A DNA stretch of 64,000 nucleotides, from positions 496,001 through 560,000 of the forward strand of contig NZ_CP171729.1 of assembly GCF_043769475.1 (NCBI RefSeq), in the 5' to 3' direction. The notes below the pieces were generated by a model, which worked only from the letters and a program-made list of their open reading frames with translations, had not been told where the DNA came from and made no database searches. Position 1 is the stretch's first letter, and each line of letters begins with the position of its first letter. This document shows positions 1-7,832 of the stretch, in pieces. The position numbers were made by a program, and so were the translations under genes. The stretch is from Allomesorhizobium sp043769475. GTDB lineage: Bacteria; Pseudomonadota; Alphaproteobacteria; Rhizobiales; Rhizobiaceae.

Positions 1-137
1 GCGGCATGCTCGCGCGCTAGCCATTGGCGCTTCTCGTCGGTCGACGGCCAGCTCTTCACCAGTTGCAGCCCGTCGCGCAGGCCGACCTCGCGCAGGCTCA
101 CCCGGTCGGCCGGATAGGCTGCCGCAACCCGGCTCAT
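1..137 (-). CDS. HMG-CoA lyase family protein (N-terminal fragment)
   Basis: This is the first 45 codons of a minus-strand gene cut by the window edge. The reverse strand begins MSRVAAAYPADRVSLREVGL and continues with RDGLQ, the barrel-strand-1 motif (E-V-x-x-R-D-G-L-Q) of the HMGL-like TIM-barrel lyases, which includes hydroxymethylglutaryl-CoA lyase; its Arg and Asp bind substrate and metal in the family. The start codon at 137 overlaps the stop of the upstream CoA transferase by four bases (ATGA), so the two are translationally coupled. By family it would cleave a 3-hydroxyacyl-CoA such as HMG-CoA or a citramalyl-type thioester. The exact substrate cannot be told from the fragment. Confidence 0.8.
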   Translation of the reverse strand, partial: MSRVAAAYPADRVSLREVGLRDGLQLVKSWPSTDEKRQWLAREHA

Positions 138-1318
138 GCCGCTTTCCTCGTCGCGCCCTGCGCCTTGCCGATCGCTTCCGCGTCGAAACCGAGCGATCCC
201 AACACCGAGCCCGTATCCTGTCCCAGCGCCGGCACATCGCCGCCGCCTGTGAGCATGACGCCGTCGACATCGAATGGCAGAGAGGGCGCACGGAAACTCT
301 GGCCGTCCGGCAGCTTCGATGTCGCCAGCCCTCCCGGTCGCATCACATGCGGGTCCGAATACATGTCCGACGGTTTTGCGATCGGCGAATAGGGAATGCC
401 GAGCTTTTCGAAGGCCTCGGCAAGCAGCGTGGATTCGCGCAATGCGATGGCCCTTGCCACTATCGGGATCGTGCGGTCCCGCGCCTCGATCTGGTCCATG
501 CGCGCCTGCAGCCCGGGGTCGGCAAGCAGTTCATCCAGCCCAAGCAGCCGGCACAGCGATGTCCATTGGCCCTCCGTTACCGCACCGACGAACATCTGGC
601 GGCCGTCGGACGTTTCGAAGATGTCATAGACCGGCCAGGAGAAAGTGCGCTCTGGCATCGGCGGCGGGTTGGTGCCTTCGAGTTCGAACTGCACCATGTG
701 CTGAGCCACCAAAAGCAGGCAGTTCTCGAACAAGCCGACGCGCAGGCTGCGGCCCTTGCCGGTCTCCTTGCGCTCCATCAGAGCCGCCAGAACGGAGAAT
801 GCCCCGAACAGCCCGCCCATGATGTCGTTGGCCGACGAGCCGACCCGCAGCGGCCGTCCGGTCGGCCCGGTCATGTAGGCGAGGCCCGTCATCATCTGGA
901 CCACTTCGTCGAGCGCCGTGCGGTCCTGATACGGACCGCTCAGGAATCCCTTGTGCGAAGCAAGGATCAGGCGCGGATGGCGCGCACGCAGCTCATCGAG
1001 ATCCGCCCCCATTTTCGACAGCGAGGCGTCCCGGAAGTTTTCCACAAAGACGTCGGCAGTGGCCAGGAGCGCGTCAAGCGCGCGGCGTCCATCCTCCGAC
1101 TTCAGGTCGAGCTGGACCGATTTCTTGCCGCGGTTGAACAGCGGAAAGAACGGCCTTCCCATTCCCGTGAGGTTTCGCGTTTTGTCGCCTTCAGGCGGTT
1201 CGACCTTGATCACTTCCGCGCCGAGCATGCCGAGGAACATACCGCAGGACGGGCCCATGATCATGTGGCTCATCTCGACTACCCTGATCCCCTCAAGGGG
1301 CCGGAAGCTCTGATTCAT
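134..1318 (-). CDS. Family III (CaiB/BaiF) CoA transferase
   Basis: The 394-residue protein has the usual length of formyl-CoA transferase-type enzymes. The N-terminus carries the family fold signature (GIRVVEMSHMIMGPSCG, then MLGAEVIKVEPPEGDKTR), followed by NRGKKSVQLDLKS and ADVFVENFRD. An Asp in the SANDIMGGLFGA segment (about residue 168) sits where the family's catalytic aspartate lies. Such enzymes move CoA from one acyl-CoA to a carboxylic acid in the cytoplasm. It is coupled by a 4-bp overlap to the HMG-CoA-lyase-like gene downstream, so the pair probably activates and then cleaves a branched or hydroxy acid. A GAGGAG ribosome site precedes the ATG. A LysR gene diverges upstream and is the likely regulator. 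Confidence 0.88.
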   Translation of the reverse strand: MNQSFRPLEGIRVVEMSHMIMGPSCGMFLGMLGAEVIKVEPPEGDKTRNLTGMGRPFFPLFNRGKKSVQLDLKSEDGRRALDALLATADVFVENFRDASLSKMGADLDELRARHPRLILASHKGFLSGPYQDRTALDEVVQMMTGLAYMTGPTGRPLRVGSSANDIMGGLFGAFSVLAALMERKETGKGRSLRVGLFENCLLLVAQHMVQFELEGTNPPPMPERTFSWPVYDIFETSDGRQMFVGAVTEGQWTSLCRLLGLDELLADPGLQARMDQIEARDRTIPIVARAIALRESTLLAEAFEKLGIPYSPIAKPSDMYSDPHVMRPGGLATSKLPDGQSFRAPSLPFDVDGVMLTGGGDVPALGQDTGSVLGSLGFDAEAIGKAQGATRKAA

Positions 1319-1413
1319 TTCATTCTCCTCGAACGCCCGTACGCTAGCGTTGCAGGCGCCGTCGGAAAATCATAATGTTTCTAAGCCACCTTTCGAAAAT
1401 CCAGAAATCGCCG
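1319..1413. promoter_or_regulatory. Divergent promoter region, CoA transferase / LysR
   Basis: These 95 bases separate the minus-strand CoA transferase from the plus-strand LysR gene. They contain a perfect 10-bp palindrome, ACGCTAGCGT, at 1341-1350, a reasonable candidate for LysR or RNA polymerase contacts. Self-regulation from a divergent promoter is the norm for LysR proteins; the specific site is inference. Confidence 0.35.
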
Positions 1414-2349
1414 ATGGACTCGCGCCAACTCCGCTACTTCGCCGCCATGTACGAGCAGGGCACGCTGTCCAATGCGGCCGAGACCTGCCGCGTCGCCGTG
1501 TCCGCGCTCAGCCATCACCTCGCCAATCTCGAGGCGGAGTTCGGCGCGCCGCTTTTCATACGCAAGCCGCGAGGCCTGCAACCCACCGCGGCCGGCGAAC
1601 GGCTTTATGTCCACGCCAAGTCGATCCTCAAAGCGATGTCGGCCGCCGAGAAGGACATCCGCGAGGCCGGCACCGAGATCGCGGGTGAGGTCTCGGTGGG
1701 CATGGCCTATTCGGCGGTCAAGGCGATCGGTGTCGATCTCGCGCGGCGCATCGTGTCAGACTATCCCAAGGTCCGGCTGTCCCTGTCGGAGAGCCTGTCT
1801 GGTTCGACGCTGATGCACCTGATGGCGTCGGAGGTTGACATCGCACTGGTCTATAATCCGCCCGCCGATCCGCGTTTGAAGACGCAAGCCGTGCTGGAGG
1901 AGCAGATGGTGCTGGTCGGCACCCGCGCCATCATCGGCGATAGCGACCAGCCGGTCCGCTTCGCCGACATCCTCGACCTACCGATGATTCTGCTGCGGCA
2001 GGGCATCTCGGCCCGTGCCCTGATGGACGACACTAACCTTCTCAAGAAGCTCGAAGGCCGCGCCAAGCTGCAGATGAACTCGGTCCACGCCATCGGCGCC
2101 TCGCTCGCCGCCGGCCTCGGCTGCACAATCGGCACCAAGCTGTTTATGTACGAGCATATCGAGAGCGGCCTGCTGCATTATCGTCCGATCGTCGAGCCGG
2201 AATTGTCGCGCACGCTCTATGTCTGCGAGATGGCCGATCGCCCGGCGACCTATGCGCTGGAGGCCGTCCGCAGCCTGATACTCGACCTCGTGCGCCGTTC
2301 TGTCATGGACGGACGCTGGGAGGCACGCATGGTCATGCCGGCAGCGTGA
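1414..2349 (+). CDS. LysR family transcriptional regulator
   Basis: The start is taken at the second in-frame ATG (MDSRQLRYFAAMYEQGTLSN), which matches the family N-terminus; an upstream ATG at 1375 would add 13 residues. Residues 1-60 form the winged helix-turn-helix (AAETCRVAVSALSHHLANLE, then PLFIRKPRGLQPTAAG). The remainder is a periplasmic-binding-protein-like effector domain, giving 311 residues in total. It diverges from the CoA transferase/HMGL-like operon and most likely controls it in response to a pathway acid or CoA ester. Its 3' end overlaps the convergent cupin gene by 17 bp. The inducer is unknown. Confidence 0.85.
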   Translation: MDSRQLRYFAAMYEQGTLSNAAETCRVAVSALSHHLANLEAEFGAPLFIRKPRGLQPTAAGERLYVHAKSILKAMSAAEKDIREAGTEIAGEVSVGMAYSAVKAIGVDLARRIVSDYPKVRLSLSESLSGSTLMHLMASEVDIALVYNPPADPRLKTQAVLEEQMVLVGTRAIIGDSDQPVRFADILDLPMILLRQGISARALMDDTNLLKKLEGRAKLQMNSVHAIGASLAAGLGCTIGTKLFMYEHIESGLLHYRPIVEPELSRTLYVCEMADRPATYALEAVRSLILDLVRRSVMDGRWEARMVMPAA

Positions 2350-2854
2350 TGCCGACGCGTTCGTTCTCCTCCGGCGTGGCGTTCCAGTAGCCGTAGCGCG
2401 CCGACGTCTCCAGAAAGCGCTGGATCACCTCAGGCGTGGGCGGCGCCGGCTGTCGTCCCGAAACGACGGGCGAGCCGACTTCCTGGAAGAGGCCGATCCT
2501 GTCGGTGCTGACGATCACCATCGTCGCCGGGTCGTTTTTCCGGTTGCGGAAGGCGTGCTTCGCGCCGCCCGGGACATGGAAGATGTCGCCGGGCCGGATT
2601 GGAATCCATTCGGAGCTTTGCGCAGTCTGACGAAGCCCCTCGACCTCGCCCGAAACCATCAGGAAAGTCTCGGGATCTGCATGCGCGTGCAGGGGCACAG
2701 AGACGCTGGGCGGAATCGTGCCGCGCATGACGCACAGCTCTCCTTTCCGCAGCGGCGTCAGATATTCCACCACCGGGCCCATCACCTCGAAACGTTCGAT
2801 GTCGCTTGTGTCAACGAGATGCGCGGCAGGTTCCGTGATTGTGAAATGGGACAT
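2333..2854 (-). CDS. Cupin domain protein
   Basis: The 173-residue protein has one cupin beta-barrel. Motif 1 is visible as PLHAHADPETFLMVSGEVEG (about residues 55-75: two His and a Glu that would bind a metal) and motif 2 as PGDIFHVPGGAKHAFRN (about residues 88-105: a His). Small single-domain cupins may be dioxygenases, isomerases or ligand sensors, and nothing here fixes the role. An AGGAAG ribosome site precedes the start. It lies 21 bp downstream of the methyltransferase gene on the same strand, so the two are probably co-transcribed. Its tail overlaps the convergent LysR gene. Confidence 0.75.
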   Translation of the reverse strand: MSHFTITEPAAHLVDTSDIERFEVMGPVVEYLTPLRKGELCVMRGTIPPSVSVPLHAHADPETFLMVSGEVEGLRQTAQSSEWIPIRPGDIFHVPGGAKHAFRNRKNDPATMVIVSTDRIGLFQEVGSPVVSGRQPAPPTPEVIQRFLETSARYGYWNATPEENERVGITLPA

Positions 2855-2875
2855 TGCCTTGCTTCCTTGTTCGGG

Positions 2876-3742
2876 TCAGGCGGGTAGGCGCGTCCAGGCG
2901 CCGACGAGCGGCGGCAGCATGATGCATGCCGAGCTTGCCAGGGCTTCCCCGCGCAGGCGTTCGGCGAGCGTGTCGACCTCCACCTCTTCCGCCGTGGCCA
3001 CCCCGACCTGCTCCATCAACGGCAGCAGGCTCCGCAAGGTTTCGGCGACATAGTCGTAGGCAAAGGTCTGCGGGCCGCCTTCGACGCGCTGCGCTGCAAT
3101 CATCTGCGGCGCCGGCAGTCCGGCTTCGACAAATGTCGCGAATAGCCTTGGCCCCATTTCGATTTCGACACCGCCGCGTTCGAAGGCCTCCAGGATCCAG
3201 CGCCGGCATCTGGAAAAAATCGGCCTGTCCGGGATGATTTTCGCAGCCGGCATCGCCAGTTCCTGGAAAGCCATGATGCCGCCCGGGCGAAGATGCGCCG
3301 CGAGCCGCCGCAGCGTCGGCGCGGGATCGGGCAGGTACATCAGAATCAGGCGGCCGATGATCGCGTCGAAGGTTCCATCCGGGACGAAATGCTCGAGTTC
3401 AGTAGCGGCAAACCGCACCCAGTAGCATTGTCCGGCTTCCACCGCCCGCCGCTCCGCCGTTGCGATCGCTTCTGCCGAGCGGTCGACGCCCAGCACGGCA
3501 CCGGTCGGCCCGACCACCTCGCCCGCCATCAGCGACACATCGCCAACCCCGCAGCCCAGGTCGAGCACGCGCATGCCCCGTGCGAGGCCTGCCCGCCGCA
3601 GCACGTCTTCGGTAAGGTCGCGGATGAATGCTCCCTGCAGCTCCAGGCGCTTGAATTCGCGCTCCGAGTAGCCGAGCGCGTAGTCGGAGGCCTTGTCAGG
3701 GCCGATGTCGATCGGATTGCGGTCGAGAAGGACTTTATGCAT
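2876..3742 (-). CDS. Class I SAM-dependent methyltransferase
   Basis: The 288-residue protein shows Rossmann-type methyltransferase motif I (MRVLDLGCGVGDVSLMAGEV, about residues 58-77), an acidic residue ending strand 2 (VLGVDRS), and the motif around LEHFVPDGTFDAIIGRLILM typical of small-molecule methyltransferases. It would transfer a methyl group from S-adenosylmethionine to an unidentified substrate in the cytoplasm. An AAGGAG ribosome site lies just before the ATG. The cupin follows in the same direction. No substrate-specific motif was recognised. Confidence 0.8.
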   Translation of the reverse strand: MHKVLLDRNPIDIGPDKASDYALGYSEREFKRLELQGAFIRDLTEDVLRRAGLARGMRVLDLGCGVGDVSLMAGEVVGPTGAVLGVDRSAEAIATAERRAVEAGQCYWVRFAATELEHFVPDGTFDAIIGRLILMYLPDPAPTLRRLAAHLRPGGIMAFQELAMPAAKIIPDRPIFSRCRRWILEAFERGGVEIEMGPRLFATFVEAGLPAPQMIAAQRVEGGPQTFAYDYVAETLRSLLPLMEQVGVATAEEVEVDTLAERLRGEALASSACIMLPPLVGAWTRLPA

Positions 3743-4056
3743 GGTTTTCTCCTTGCCACGCCGTCGAAATGACCGGCAAACACTGGTCGCCGGCTGCCTG
3801 GCAGTGTCGAGCAGCGGCGCTACAAGGCGATTTCAGATCAGGGAAAATCCAATTACGGCTGAAACAAAAAGCCGGAATTCTCCACTGGCATTGGCATCCT
3901 TGTGAGCCGTGGAGCCTCGAAGCCCAACGGAGATCATGCAGTTCGAGCGATGCGCTTGCAAAGTTATCCCATATGTGAAAAAGATATTCATGAGGGAAGA
4001 TCACAGGGAGGAGTCGTGACCCGTCTCGCATCGATCGCGCGCGGCGTCGCCACGCA
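3743..4056. other. Intergenic region with divergent promoters
   Basis: This gap of about 314 bases lies between the divergent methyltransferase and MaoC-like operons. It is AT-richer than its surroundings toward the right end (about 3955-4000), as expected for a promoter. It holds a CATATG palindrome and a strong GGGAGGAG ribosome-site-like sequence at 4006-4013. No convincing gene other than the short leader frame listed separately was seen. Confidence 0.5.
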
Positions 4057-4060
4057 ATGA
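4016..4060 (+). CDS. Possible 14-codon leader peptide
   Basis: A GTG at 4016 follows a strong GGGAGGAG sequence and opens a 14-codon frame (MTRLASIARGVATQ) whose stop TGA overlaps the ATG of the MaoC-like gene (ATGA). The downstream ATG itself has no visible ribosome site. Translation of the MaoC-like gene may therefore depend on re-initiation after this short frame. The GTG spacing is rather short, and this could be chance. Confidence 0.25.
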   Translation: MTRLASIARGVATQ

Positions 4061-4608
4061 CAAGCTTCGCCCCCACTGTCGGCGTATCGTCGACGCACCC
4101 GTCCGACATGCCCTCCGACCATTCCGACATACCCGTCTGGAACGCCGAGAACTGGTTCTACGAGGACTGGCAGGTAGGCCATAAAATACGCTCCTTGCGC
4201 CGCACCATGGCAGAGGGCGACAGCCATCTCTTCAACACGCTGGTGCTGGACATCCACCCCTACGTGCAGGATCGGATGTTTGCGGAAAAGGAAGGCATTT
4301 TCGGCCAGCGCCTGATCGCCGGCGCCTTCGTCTTTTCGGCCGGACTGGGTCTGGTCGCCACCAACTGTGTCAATGCCTTTTCTTACGGTTACGACAGGTT
4401 GCGCTTCATCAAGCCGGTGTTTGTGGGCGACACGATCTACACGATCCGCACCAACCTCGACAAAAGGCCGCGCTACAAGGAACTGGGCCTGATCCGCGCG
4501 AGCTATGAGGTGTTCAAGGGCGAAGGCGAACTGGTGCTCTACTGCGAGCACCTCCAGACCGTGAAATACAGGAATCCGGCGGACTTCGTCGGCAAGACCG
4601 AGAAGTGA
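4057..4608 (+). CDS. MaoC-like hot-dog dehydratase/hydratase, atypical active site
   Basis: The 183-residue protein shows the hot-dog pattern of MaoC enzymes: FYEDWQVGHKI near residue 32, then FGQRLIAGAFVFSAGLG, and the strongly conserved AFSYGYDRLRFIKPVFVGDT. It is clearly related to the MaoC protein at 15961. Where hydratase-2 enzymes have G-D-x-N-P-x-H, this one reads VLDIHPYVQD, so the Asp is kept but the catalytic His position is Val. It is coupled by a 4-bp GTGA overlap to a CoA transferase, implying an acyl-CoA substrate. It may be a mesaconyl-type hydratase variant or a non-catalytic homologue. An alternative start is the ATG at 4108. Confidence 0.75.
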   Translation: MTSFAPTVGVSSTHPSDMPSDHSDIPVWNAENWFYEDWQVGHKIRSLRRTMAEGDSHLFNTLVLDIHPYVQDRMFAEKEGIFGQRLIAGAFVFSAGLGLVATNCVNAFSYGYDRLRFIKPVFVGDTIYTIRTNLDKRPRYKELGLIRASYEVFKGEGELVLYCEHLQTVKYRNPADFVGKTEK

Positions 4609-5774
4609 GCGCGATGAGCGATCAAGAACTCCCGCTCGCCGGGCTCGTCGTGGTCGATATGAGCCAGTTTCTGTCCGGGCCGTATTGCTCGCTGCGCCTG
4701 CTCGATCTTGGCGCCCGCGTCATCAAGGTCGAGCGGCCGGATGGCGGCGACCTGTCGCGCCGGCTCTATCTCAGCGATACCGAGATCGGCGGCGATTCCA
4801 CCATCTTCCACGCCATCAACCGCGCCAAGGAGAGCTTTGCGGTCGACCTCAAGAACGAGGCGGACCTTGCGGCGCTACGGGGCCTTCTGGCGAAAGCCGA
4901 CGTGCTGATTCAGAATTTCAGGCCGGGCGTGATCGAGCGGCTCGGCCTCGATTACGCGCATGTGAACGGGCTCAACCCGCGCATCGTCTATGCCTCGATC
5001 AGCGGCTATGGCGAGGTGGGCCCCTGGGTGAAGCGTCCCGGGCAGGATCTGCTTGCCCAGTCGCGCTCGGGCGTCATGTGGCTGAACGGCGACGAGGACC
5101 AGGGGCCGGTGCCGTTCGGTCTGGCGATCGGCGACATGCTAGCCGGCGCCGCCGCCTGCCAGGGCGTTCTGGCCGCACTCGTTCGCCGCGGAATCACCGG
5201 CAAGGGCTCGCATGTCGAGACCAGCCTGCTCGAAGCGCTGGTCGATTTCCAGTTCGAGGTCCTGACGACCCATCTGAACGACGGCAATCGCCTGCCGCGC
5301 CGCTCTTCATTCCGCAGCGCGCATGCCTACCTGTCGGCGCCCTACGGCGTCTATCCGGCGAAGGATGGCTTCCTCGCCATCGCGATGACCCCGGTCCCGA
5401 AACTCGCCGGCCTGCTCGAACTGGACGAGGAGCTTTCGGCCTATAGCGATAAGCCGGCAACCTGGTTCACGGCGCGCGACGAGATCAAGGCGATCATCGC
5501 CCAGAAGATAGCAACCAGAACGGTCGACGAGTGGCTGGCGGTATTGGAGCCGGCCGACATCTGGTGCGCAAAGGTCCTGAACTGGCCGGAGCTGTTCGAA
5601 AGCGACGGTTTCAAGGTTCTCGACATGCTGCAGACGGTGACGCGCGAGGACGACGTCTCGATCACGACGACGCGCTCGCCGCTCAGGGTGAATGGCGTCA
5701 GGACAAAGGTAGAGCGCGCTGCGCCGCGCATCGGCGAGCATAGTGCGAAAATCCGCGAGGAGTTCGGCCTGTGA
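4605..5774 (+). CDS. Family III (CaiB/BaiF) CoA transferase
   Basis: The 389-residue protein is homologous to the CoA transferase at 134-1318. Visible motifs are GLVVVDMSQFLSGPYCS, DLGARVIKVERPDGGD, NRAKESFAVDLKN, ADVLIQNFRPG and the catalytic-Asp segment LAIGDMLAGAAA. It starts with GTG overlapping the stop of the MaoC-like gene (GTGA); an ATG three codons later is an alternative. Its own stop overlaps the GTG of the next gene, so three proteins are made from one tightly coupled message. It probably activates a dicarboxylic or hydroxy acid as its CoA ester for the MaoC partner. The substrate is not known. Confidence 0.87.
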   Translation: MSAMSDQELPLAGLVVVDMSQFLSGPYCSLRLLDLGARVIKVERPDGGDLSRRLYLSDTEIGGDSTIFHAINRAKESFAVDLKNEADLAALRGLLAKADVLIQNFRPGVIERLGLDYAHVNGLNPRIVYASISGYGEVGPWVKRPGQDLLAQSRSGVMWLNGDEDQGPVPFGLAIGDMLAGAAACQGVLAALVRRGITGKGSHVETSLLEALVDFQFEVLTTHLNDGNRLPRRSSFRSAHAYLSAPYGVYPAKDGFLAIAMTPVPKLAGLLELDEELSAYSDKPATWFTARDEIKAIIAQKIATRTVDEWLAVLEPADIWCAKVLNWPELFESDGFKVLDMLQTVTREDDVSITTTRSPLRVNGVRTKVERAAPRIGEHSAKIREEFGL

Positions 5775-6904
5775 CGGCGCTCAAAGGCATGACCTGGAGC
5801 CATCCGCGCGGCTATGACCCGATGGTCGCCTGCTCGGCCTTATGGAACGAGAAAACCGGCGTTTCGATCGAATGGGACAAGCGCTCGCTCCAGGGTTTCG
5901 AATCCTTCCCCGTCGAAGAACTGGCGCGTGCCTACGACCTCATCGTCATCGATCATCCGCATGTCGGCCAGATAACTGCCGAAGGCTGCCTTGCGCCGCT
6001 CGACGTGCCGGGCCGGGGGGCTGAACGGGCGGCGCTATCGGCGGGGAGCGTCGGCCAGTCCTATTCAAGCTACAACTGGCAGGGCCGGCAGTGGGCGTTT
6101 CCGATCGATGCGGCCACTCAGGTGCAGGCCTGGCGGCCGGATGCGCTTTCTACCGCTCCGGTCACATGGGCCGAAACGCTTTATCTGGCGCGGCAGGGCA
6201 GGGTGCTTCTGCCGCTGCGGCCGCCGCATTCGCTGATGAGTTTCTATACGCTTTGCGCCAATCTGGGCCGATCGTGCACCGTCACCGGACCCGGCGATAT
6301 GATCGACGGCGAGACCGGCGCGCGCGCATGGGAGATGATGCGCGAGATCGCCGATCTGGTCGATCCCGGCTGTTTCGGCATGGATCCTATCGCCGTGTCG
6401 GAGAAGATGGCCGAAACCGGCTCGCCCTATCTCTGCGCGCCTCTGATCTACGGATACGTCAGCTACGCAATTTACGGGTTCCGCCCGCACCGGCTGGCCT
6501 TCGCCGACATGCCCATTGCAGGTTCGTCCGGGCCGGTCGGCTCCGCGCTGGGTGGCACCGGCATTGCCGTCTCGGCATTTTCCGGGGCGAAGGATGCGGC
6601 GATCGATTTCGCCTATTGGGTGGCGAGTGGAGATGTCCAGCGCGGCCCCTATGCCGCTGCGGGCGGCCAGCCCGGCCATGCCGCGGCGTGGGAAGACGAG
6701 GCGGTCAATGCCGCCACGTGGGGGTTCTATCGAAACACGCGCAAGACGCTGGAGGGCGCGTGGGTGCGGCCGCGTCATGACGGCTACATGGGCTTCCAGC
6801 AAGCGGCGTCTGATCGCGTCAATGAAGGTCTGATTGCCCGGCACGACGCCTCAAGCGTCGTTGCCGACCTCAATCGCCTCTTTCGTGAGAGTTTTGCGAC
6901 CTAG
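5771..6904 (+). CDS. Solute-binding-protein-like protein without signal peptide
   Basis: The 377-residue protein resembles family 1 extracellular solute-binding proteins: YDLIVIDHPHVGQ near residue 60, an aromatic-rich substrate cleft region (GRQWAFPIDAATQVQAWRPD), and the C-terminal GGTGIAVSAFSGAKDAAIDF segment seen in sugar-binding proteins. It has no signal peptide, lipobox or Tat motif: the N-terminus starts directly with the mature-like segment TWSHPRGYDPMVACSALWNE. The GTG start overlaps the stop of the CoA transferase, so no longer N-terminus is available, and a second start (ATG) is at 5789. It is therefore predicted to be cytoplasmic, perhaps an enzyme or ligand sensor on a binding-protein fold. 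No ABC permease or ATPase is beside it. Confidence 0.7.
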   Translation: MTALKGMTWSHPRGYDPMVACSALWNEKTGVSIEWDKRSLQGFESFPVEELARAYDLIVIDHPHVGQITAEGCLAPLDVPGRGAERAALSAGSVGQSYSSYNWQGRQWAFPIDAATQVQAWRPDALSTAPVTWAETLYLARQGRVLLPLRPPHSLMSFYTLCANLGRSCTVTGPGDMIDGETGARAWEMMREIADLVDPGCFGMDPIAVSEKMAETGSPYLCAPLIYGYVSYAIYGFRPHRLAFADMPIAGSSGPVGSALGGTGIAVSAFSGAKDAAIDFAYWVASGDVQRGPYAAAGGQPGHAAAWEDEAVNAATWGFYRNTRKTLEGAWVRPRHDGYMGFQQAASDRVNEGLIARHDASSVVADLNRLFRESFAT

Positions 6905-6958
6905 CCGCCGGAACCTGTCGGACCAGCCTGTGAACTGCTTGTGAGCGCGTATGGGGCC

Positions 6959-7795
6959 TTACAGCCCCCACACCCTTCTCGCGTTTCCCGAAAGCAGCTT
7001 CGCTTTCTCTTCGGCGCTGGCGCCGGCAATCAGCGCGTGGGTTGCGGCGAGCCAGGTCGAGAGTCCGCCGCCCAGTGTGCAGACCGGCCAGTCGCTGCCC
7101 CAGACGACGCGATCCCAGCCGAACACCTCGATCGTGTGTTCGACATAGGGGCGCAGCGTCTCGACCGTCCAGCTCTCCGCATCGGCATAAGCGACAACGC
7201 CCGAAATCTTGCCGACGACGTTTGGCCGTCTCGCGATTTCGCTCATATGCTCCCGCCAGGGATGTTCGGCCCCGGCTTTGATGTCGGGCACGCCGCAGTG
7301 ATCGAGAACGAACTGAACGTCGGGCGCCGTTTCCACCAGAGCGATCGCCTTGGGGATCTGGTGGGGCAGTACGCAGAGGTCGAACGTGAGACCAGTACCC
7401 GCCAGCCGGCGGATGTTCTCGCGAAACAGCGCGCCCTCGGAGATATCATCGCGAACGACATGCAGCACGCGGCGAAACCCTTTTACGAACGGGGTTTCCC
7501 TCACCCGCTCTAGATAGTCCACGAAGCCGACCTCTTCCGGCCGGCAGGCGGCGATGGCGCCGCGCAACAGGCTGCCCGGCTCTCGCGCCTTGCGCGCCAC
7601 ATAAGAAGTCTCCGCCTCGATATCGTCCGGAGCGACGTCGACTTCCATGTGCAGCGTAGCGGAGATGCCGCCGCGTTTGGCCTCGCGTGCATACTCCTCA
7701 TAAAAGAAATCCCGGTTCAGTGCCGGCGCGCCGGCAAGCCACGGATAGCGCAGCGCCGACTGGTCCACGATGTGAAGATGGGTGTCGATGGTCAT
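6959..7795 (-). CDS. Amidohydrolase family lactonase (probable sugar lactonase)
   Basis: The start is set at 7795 because GGGAGG lies nine bases upstream; a longer frame to 7828 lacks a ribosome site. The 278-residue protein begins MTIDTHLHIVD, the H-x-H metal motif of the amidohydrolase TIM barrel. It then shows FVLDHCGVPDIK, VVGKISGVV and WGSDWPVC (late Asp), the pattern of the L-fuconolactonase/2-pyrone-4,6-dicarboxylate lactonase group. With L-fuconate dehydratase and a keto-deoxy-fuconate dehydrogenase nearby, hydrolysis of L-fucono-1,5-lactone to L-fuconate is the best guess. It is 37 bp downstream of the IclR regulator in the same direction. Confidence 0.78.
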   Translation of the reverse strand: MTIDTHLHIVDQSALRYPWLAGAPALNRDFFYEEYAREAKRGGISATLHMEVDVAPDDIEAETSYVARKAREPGSLLRGAIAACRPEEVGFVDYLERVRETPFVKGFRRVLHVVRDDISEGALFRENIRRLAGTGLTFDLCVLPHQIPKAIALVETAPDVQFVLDHCGVPDIKAGAEHPWREHMSEIARRPNVVGKISGVVAYADAESWTVETLRPYVEHTIEVFGWDRVVWGSDWPVCTLGGGLSTWLAATHALIAGASAEEKAKLLSGNARRVWGL

Positions 7796-7832
7796 GTCGC
7801 AAATCCTCCCGGCAAGATATTCAAACAAGAAT

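Noticed and set aside
3769..3978. 69-codon plus-strand frame in the gap before the MaoC-like operon
   Set aside because: No ribosome site, no conserved pattern, and it overlaps the methyltransferase promoter.
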